NCBI RefSeq assembly: GCF_003604215.1
Contig: NZ_QXGS01000030.1
Span: 1-36,239, forward strand
From: Teichococcus vastitatis
GTDB lineage: Bacteria > Pseudomonadota > Alphaproteobacteria > Acetobacterales > Acetobacteraceae
Length of the DNA stretch: 36,239 nt
Direction of reading: 5' to 3'
Positions within the stretch are counted from its first letter, which is position 1; each line of letters begins with the position of its first letter. This document shows, piece by piece, positions 31,742 to 36,239 of the stretch. A program made the translations under genes and the position numbers. Under the pieces are notes generated by a model. That model was not told the DNA's origin. It did not search any database and saw only the letters and a list, made by a program, of their open reading frames with translations.

Positions 31742-32359
31742 ACCGCCGGGTACGGAAGATTTCGATTCTCTGGCGCCGTCGGATCTGTGGCCGAAGCGGC
31801 GCCGGTCGCCTAGCCAGCGCCTGAAGTGTTTGTCCTGAAGCCGTTTGGCGTTGAAGGCGGCGGAAACCTGCGTGATCCTTCGCGGCTGCCGGGAGATGTA
31901 ACTGGCTCGCTAACCCCCCCGGTGGCGGCCGAGCCGGGTTCCCCAGATCGGCGGTGGATGCCATCGCGACGTTGAAGAACCGGCCTGCTCCGGCGGCACC
32001 GCATGTTCCTGCCCGGGAATGCTCGGGTCGTGCTGGCACCATTTCGAAGGACCTCAGCCCGCATGCGATCCGTCCGCCAGAGACGGCGCGTCAGGACGCC
32101 TGAGACGCTTATGCACTGGGCCGCCCACTCAGGACCCGGGGTCCTGCGCAGCACCGGCGGCAGAATGCCCGGCCCTCCTTGTCTCGGCGACGGCTTGCCA
32201 GACCTGGGCAATGTGCCGATGGTTCGGATGACGATCTTCTTCAACAATGAAACCGGCTGGAGGAACGGTGCCGCGCCGAATGCTGCCCAACGAGCAACAT
32301 GAAAAAAGACACGCCTGAGGCTAAGCGGCCTCCGATCGCCGGAAGGGTGGAATCCTGAA
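31742..32359. other. Divergent intergenic region
   Basis: About 620 bases between the divergent cold-shock and MFS genes. No open frame resembles a protein family. A small dyad, GCGTC (32088-32092) with GACGC (32104-32108), encloses AGG/CCT. Near its right end GGAAGGGTGGA (32341-32351) may be the ribosome-binding region of the MFS gene. A long cold-shock leader could lie here, but I cannot define it. Confidence 0.45.
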
Positions 32360-33565
32360 TTGAGAGCGCCACTGTGGGTCAGCGCGCTGATCGCGACCCT
32401 GATCGTTCAAACCGTCAGTTCCTTTGCTTCTCTCGCCGTTCCGCTTCTGGGCCCGCCCCTGATGACCCGGGCCGGCTTGCCGCCGGAAAGCATCGGCCTC
32501 GTCTCCGCACTGACCTCTGCCGGGATCTGCTGGTGCCTGGCATGCGGTGGACCCATGCTCAGCCACTACGGACCAGTTCGCACATTACAGATCGCCCTGG
32601 CCTGCATAGCGCTCGGCCTTTTCGCCTTGTTGTGGCCGTTCGGACTACTTGGCCTTCTGGGTGCCGTGGCCATCGGCTTCGGAGCCGGCCACAACACGCC
32701 GGCCGGCAGCCAGATCCTGGTTCGCGCCGCACCACCCCGGCACCGCACGCTGATCTTCTCGATCAAGCAAGCCGGCGTTCCCCTGGGTGGTGCTCTGGCA
32801 GGCTTGATGATGGCACCCCTGGTGCTGGCGCAGGGTCTTCCGGCAGCGCTGGGAACCGTGATCGGAGTCGCGCTGCTCACGATCCTGCTGGTTCAACCCT
32901 TTCGCGGGCAACTGGACCAGGACAGAGGCAAAGGCCGGCGCGACTGGGCGCGCGCGCTGCTCTCGCTGGCCATGCTGGCCCATTCGATCCGCACCCTGCG
33001 GGCGCATCCGTCGCTGCCGCTGCTGACAATCCTCGGGGCGTCGTTCTCCGTTCTGCAATCCTGCCTCATGGCCTTCACCGCCACCTATGCCATCACCCGC
33101 CACGGCGCATCCCTGGCCGAGGCCGGGCAGATCGTGGCGGTGATGCAGGGCGCCAGCATGGTAGGACGCATCCTGCTGGGATGGCTGGCCGACCGGATGG
33201 GTCATGCCTTGCGGCACCTCGCATTCCAAGCGGTGGCCTCAGCCCTGGCAGTCGGGCTGCTGGTCACGCTGGGCGATCGCGGCTCCTGGGCGCTTTACGG
33301 CTGCGCCGCCCTGGTCGGCGTTACCGCCATCGGCTGGAACGGCGTGCACATGGCGGAGCTGGCTCGCGTCGCGCCCCTGCCCCTGGTCGGAGACGTGACC
33401 TCCGCTGCCAGTCTCTTCGGCTTCGTCGGCTCGGTCTGTGGGCCGTTGGTATTCACGCTGGTGGTCAGCTGGAGCGGCAGCTATGACCTGGCCTTCCTGC
33501 TCATGGCGGGTCAACTGGCGCTTCTTGGCTTGGCCAGTGCAGCCTTCCTGCGACGTGTGAATTGA
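32360..33565 (+). CDS. MFS transporter
   Basis: A 401-residue inner-membrane carrier with about twelve hydrophobic segments. The GFGAGHNTPAG segment, FSIKQAGVPLGGALAG and the second-half motif GRILLGWLADRMGHALRHL are typical of MFS proteins; the IKQAG..G segment is seen in the cyanate/nitrate-porter-like branch. Substrate unknown. The frame has no early ATG; the TTG at 32360 sits after a purine-rich GGAAGGGTGGA and starts immediately before the first hydrophobic segment, so it is the most likely start. It stands alone on the plus strand, convergent with the kinase gene. Confidence 0.82.
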   Translation: MRAPLWVSALIATLIVQTVSSFASLAVPLLGPPLMTRAGLPPESIGLVSALTSAGICWCLACGGPMLSHYGPVRTLQIALACIALGLFALLWPFGLLGLLGAVAIGFGAGHNTPAGSQILVRAAPPRHRTLIFSIKQAGVPLGGALAGLMMAPLVLAQGLPAALGTVIGVALLTILLVQPFRGQLDQDRGKGRRDWARALLSLAMLAHSIRTLRAHPSLPLLTILGASFSVLQSCLMAFTATYAITRHGASLAEAGQIVAVMQGASMVGRILLGWLADRMGHALRHLAFQAVASALAVGLLVTLGDRGSWALYGCAALVGVTAIGWNGVHMAELARVAPLPLVGDVTSAASLFGFVGSVCGPLVFTLVVSWSGSYDLAFLLMAGQLALLGLASAAFLRRVN

Positions 33566-33645
33566 CGGTCGACGGAATGGAAGCAGCCTTCTCGAAGATC
33601 CACTGATTCGTTGTCCGTCCAAGGAATCGGTCCGGTTGGTACGCT

Positions 33646-33666
33646 GCCGCCCGTGGAGCGGGCTGC
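33646..33666. terminator. Possible shared terminator
   Basis: GCCCG (33649-33653) pairs with CGGGC (33659-33663) around a five-base loop, with two further pairs beyond one mismatch. It lies between the convergent MFS and kinase genes. No U tract on either strand, so it is only a candidate. Confidence 0.3.
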
Positions 33667-33673
33667 ATGGACC

Positions 33674-35986
33674 TCAGGATGACAGCCGCTGCACGGGCAC
33701 CGCGATCAGGACCTCCAAGCCGAGATTGCCGGCCCAGTCGAAAGCGACGCTGCCTCCTAACTGCCCCTCGATACTCTGCCGGATGAGGGCTGTTCCGAAT
33801 CCCTTCTTCTGCGGCCGGTCCGGGTCCGGGGCAGCCCGGCCCATCTCCTGCCAACGCAACAGCAGATCCTGCTGCCTGTCCGGCCCTGCGGCCACCGCCC
33901 ACGACACGCGGACAGCACCTTGAGCAGCCGCCAACGCCCCGTGCCTCACCGCATTGGTCGCAAGCTCGTGCATCACGAGTGCCATTGCGCCGGCTGCGGC
34001 GGGTGCGATGGTGACGCCGGGGCCGGTCAGGGTGAAACGTGCATCAGGGCTGGCCTGCTCCTGCCGGACGGATGTTCCGAAGGGTCCCAGCACGGCGTCC
34101 AACACGTTCTCCAGCGTCGTATCCCTGAGCCCACGGGACACTCCCTCACCCACCGCATCGCGGACCAGGTCATGGGCCGAGGCCAGGGCACGGATGCGCC
34201 CGCACAAGGTATTTGCCATAGCCGTGGCATCGGCCGAGGCACGGGCCGTGAACTGAACAAGACTGTGGAACACCGCGAACTGGTTCTTGACCCGATGATC
34301 CAGCTCCCTGATCAGCAATTCCCTGGCCCGCTCGCCAACCTTCTGTTCGGTGATATCCTCGATGATGCCGCCGTAAGCGGGCGGGGCCTTGCCCACGCCA
34401 CTTCCCTGGATGGTGCCCCTCACGCGAATCCAGCGGATCTCACTTTCCGACTTCCGCGTGATCCTGAACTCGGTGGCCCAGCCGCTCTGCTTCCGCCACG
34501 CATGCCGGAAGCTGTTGATCACGCTGCGCCGGTCCCCGGGGACGATGCAATCGAGCCATTCGCGGATGGTGACGGTTCCGGACAGCGCGGGATAGCCGAA
34601 GATCTTCCAGGCTTGCGATGAGCAGGTGATGACGTCGGACCGGCCTGTCACTTCCCAGGCGCCGATGCCTGCATCCTCGGTGGCGAAGCGCAGGCGCGCC
34701 TCGCTTTCGAAGAACGCGGCTTCGCGTGAGCGGATCGCATCCACCATGTCGCGCAAGGTCAAGGCCAGCATGCGGACTTCCGCGGGCCCACGGTTCAGTG
34801 GAGCGGTTTTCGCCGACGGGTTACTCTTCAAGTGTTCGGCAGTACGACTTAGGGCCTCAAGCGGATAAGCAATCCAGCCGGCCACGATCCAGCCGAGAAC
34901 CACGGCCATGGCCGCCGCGATGCTTCCCCAGAACATCACTTGTTGTGCAAGCTCCCGTGCCGGCGCGAATGCCTGATGGGTTGGGCTGCTCACCGCCACG
35001 TTCCAACCGAGGCCGTGGAAGCCCTGATGTCCAACCGTCGCCGAGAAGCCCACGAGGGTGCTGGCCGGATCTCCTTTCTTCTCCTCGACGCTGCCACTGA
35101 CCACACCCCTTTTCAGGGCGTCGAACACCCTGGGAGCCAGGATGTGCAGGCTTTCGGAGCTGCTCCGTTCGCTGCCGAGCAGGGGATGGCCCTGCGCTGA
35201 GAACACGAAGGCTTTTGCCCCCGAATGGCGCAGGGCGATCGGCCGCATCACGTCCCGCTCGATAGCCTCGGCCCATTCCCAGAACAGATGGGCCGCCACG
35301 ACGCCGATCACCGTTCCATCCGCCGAGCGGACCGGTGCTGCGAGATCGACGAAGCGAGGAGGATTGGAGGCAGGACGCTGAAGAAGCGGCGCCATCAGCA
35401 AAGCATCATGAACGTCGGCGGCGACTGGAGCGACTTGGCCGCGGAGGAAGTAGTCGCGTTCCGAAACGTCAGCGCCTTCCAGCAGGCCGGAGCTACTCGC
35501 CAGGATGCGGCCGCTGGGAGAGATCAGGATGATCAGCGCGTAGAAGGGATAGGTTTCCTGCACGCGCCGCAGGACGGCCCGGCGGCTGTCCATCGAGGAA
35601 GCAGGATTGGCGATCGTGTCGAGCGACGCCATGATCTGGATCTCCCGCATCCGCTCGGCCAAGCCGCGGTCCAGCAGATCGGAAATGCGCTGCGCTGCGC
35701 CCTCGAACTCCGCACCGATGTCAGCACGGACCTGTCGGTCAGCCATGCGGCCGACAAGCAGCGACGAAGCAATCCCGGTTACCAGACACAGCAACCCACA
35801 GGCCAGGGCCAGCACCGCGCGAAGACCGAGCCGCCGCCAAGGCAGCAGCCGACTTGACGATCGGAGGAAACGCCGGCCAGGGCAGTGCCCAGGAGCTAGG
35901 CTGGCCGTGGATGCACCCTGTTCTCCGCCGCCGCTCACCACTTCCGCCACTCGAGGTTGTTGAGCGTCGGAAATGTACCCGCACAA
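33674..35986 (-). CDS. Cache-PAS-HWE sensor histidine kinase
   Basis: A membrane sensor kinase of about 770 residues. A first membrane segment (around 50-73, ALACGLLCLVTGIASSLLV) precedes a periplasmic Cache-like domain (75-335) containing YPFYALIILISPSGRILASS and RDYFLRG. A second segment (around 343-366) leads to a HAMP-like linker. A PAS domain follows (around 425-550, FATEDAGIGAWEVTG to YGGIIEDITEQK). The kinase module is of HWE type: ELDHRVKN with H564, MHELATNAVRHGAL (N box) and LRWQEMG (the W-x-E), then GFGTALIRQSIEGQLGG. HWE kinases phosphorylate single-domain or PhyR-like response regulators; none is nearby. The frame begins at a TTG and has no early ATG, so the N-terminus is uncertain. 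Ligand unknown. Confidence 0.9.
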   Translation of the reverse strand: MCGYISDAQQPRVAEVVSGGGEQGASTASLAPGHCPGRRFLRSSSRLLPWRRLGLRAVLALACGLLCLVTGIASSLLVGRMADRQVRADIGAEFEGAAQRISDLLDRGLAERMREIQIMASLDTIANPASSMDSRRAVLRRVQETYPFYALIILISPSGRILASSSGLLEGADVSERDYFLRGQVAPVAADVHDALLMAPLLQRPASNPPRFVDLAAPVRSADGTVIGVVAAHLFWEWAEAIERDVMRPIALRHSGAKAFVFSAQGHPLLGSERSSSESLHILAPRVFDALKRGVVSGSVEEKKGDPASTLVGFSATVGHQGFHGLGWNVAVSSPTHQAFAPARELAQQVMFWGSIAAAMAVVLGWIVAGWIAYPLEALSRTAEHLKSNPSAKTAPLNRGPAEVRMLALTLRDMVDAIRSREAAFFESEARLRFATEDAGIGAWEVTGRSDVITCSSQAWKIFGYPALSGTVTIREWLDCIVPGDRRSVINSFRHAWRKQSGWATEFRITRKSESEIRWIRVRGTIQGSGVGKAPPAYGGIIEDITEQKVGERARELLIRELDHRVKNQFAVFHSLVQFTARASADATAMANTLCGRIRALASAHDLVRDAVGEGVSRGLRDTTLENVLDAVLGPFGTSVRQEQASPDARFTLTGPGVTIAPAAAGAMALVMHELATNAVRHGALAAAQGAVRVSWAVAAGPDRQQDLLLRWQEMGRAAPDPDRPQKKGFGTALIRQSIEGQLGGSVAFDWAGNLGLEVLIAVPVQRLSS

Positions 35987-36179
35987 GGCGATGGATAAAA
36001 GACATATCGCCTGCGGATTTCCCCGTCACAAGGTCCTCGCCTGCATTCCAAGGGAAGTACCCGGGCTAGATTAAGCCCACCCCGATGACGGGCGGCATCG
36101 GCCGGCTACACCTTTCTGACACTGCGGGAGAGAGGCTCCCCCAGCGTTGAAGGCAGCGAAGTGCTGGGGACCATGTTGG

Positions 36180-36239
36180 TCAGAGGTCGAGCAGTCGGGC
36201 GGGGCTGTCGCGGGTGATGCGGGCGCGGCGGCGGTAGGC
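36180..36239 (-). CDS. Probable amidohydrolase, C-terminal end only
   Basis: Nineteen codons and a TGA at the right edge of the window, read on the minus strand, ending ITRDSPARLLDL. The pattern 'I..D.PARLL.L' at a C-terminus is typical of amidohydrolase-2 type metal-dependent hydrolases. Too little is present for more. A 7-bp stem (CCCCAGC at 36139-36145 with GCTGGGG at 36163-36169) lies just after the stop and may help terminate it. Confidence 0.45.
   Translation of the reverse strand, partial: AYRRRARITRDSPARLLDL

Overview
The window is GC-rich (about two thirds GC by eye), with dense, overlapping gene starts and stops. The gene content (HWE-type histidine kinase, TAXI-type binding protein, class II fumarase, two-domain cold-shock protein, FeeM-like N-acyl amino acid synthase) suggests an alphaproteobacterium, most likely Acetobacteraceae close to Roseomonas. 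That placement is inferred from gene families, since there is no rRNA or marker gene. No tRNA, rRNA, CRISPR array, IS element or prophage gene was recognised.

Layout. 88-1766: peptide deformylase and one or two small unknown genes, all minus strand. 1908-15865: thirteen tightly packed plus-strand genes that look like one operon: inositol-3-phosphate synthase, HD-like protein, SAM methyltransferase, Gfo/Idh/MocA oxidoreductase, zinc-ribbon MBL-fold protein, YcaO enzyme, xylose-isomerase-like TIM barrel, GT4 glycosyltransferase, PIG-L deacetylase, uracil-DNA-glycosylase-fold protein, GalE-type epimerase, OpgH-like membrane glycosyltransferase and MFS transporter. 16175-19155: a membrane-anchored Sel1-repeat protein and an orphan TAXI binding protein. 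19276-23009: a Cys/Met-metabolism PLP enzyme, a small unknown gene and fumarase C. 23010-24335: a gene-poor, less GC-rich stretch with one small gene. 24336-27977: FeeM-like synthase, ICMT-like membrane methyltransferase and a PAS-GGDEF-EAL protein, in one operon. 28248-36239: OmpW-like porin, MFS transporter and tandem cold-shock protein (minus), another MFS transporter (plus), a Cache-PAS-HWE kinase (minus), and the last 19 codons of a probable amidohydrolase.

The thirteen-gene operon is the main candidate for an undescribed system. Ino1 would make inositol phosphate. A GT4 enzyme and a PIG-L deacetylase follow, as in the MshA/MshB steps of mycothiol synthesis, but no MshC- or MshD-like gene is present. 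Instead there are a YcaO enzyme with no visible precursor peptide, an IolG/IolE-like oxidoreductase and TIM-barrel pair, and three proteins with altered or atypical active-site motifs (HD, MBL and UDG folds). A membrane glycosyltransferase and an exporter end the operon. I infer a secreted or envelope-linked cyclitol-sugar conjugate carrying a YcaO-made backbone modification; the product is not known to me.

The second candidate is the FeeM/ICMT/GGDEF-EAL operon, which could make an N-acyl amino acid, methyl-esterify it, and link it to cyclic-di-GMP signalling.
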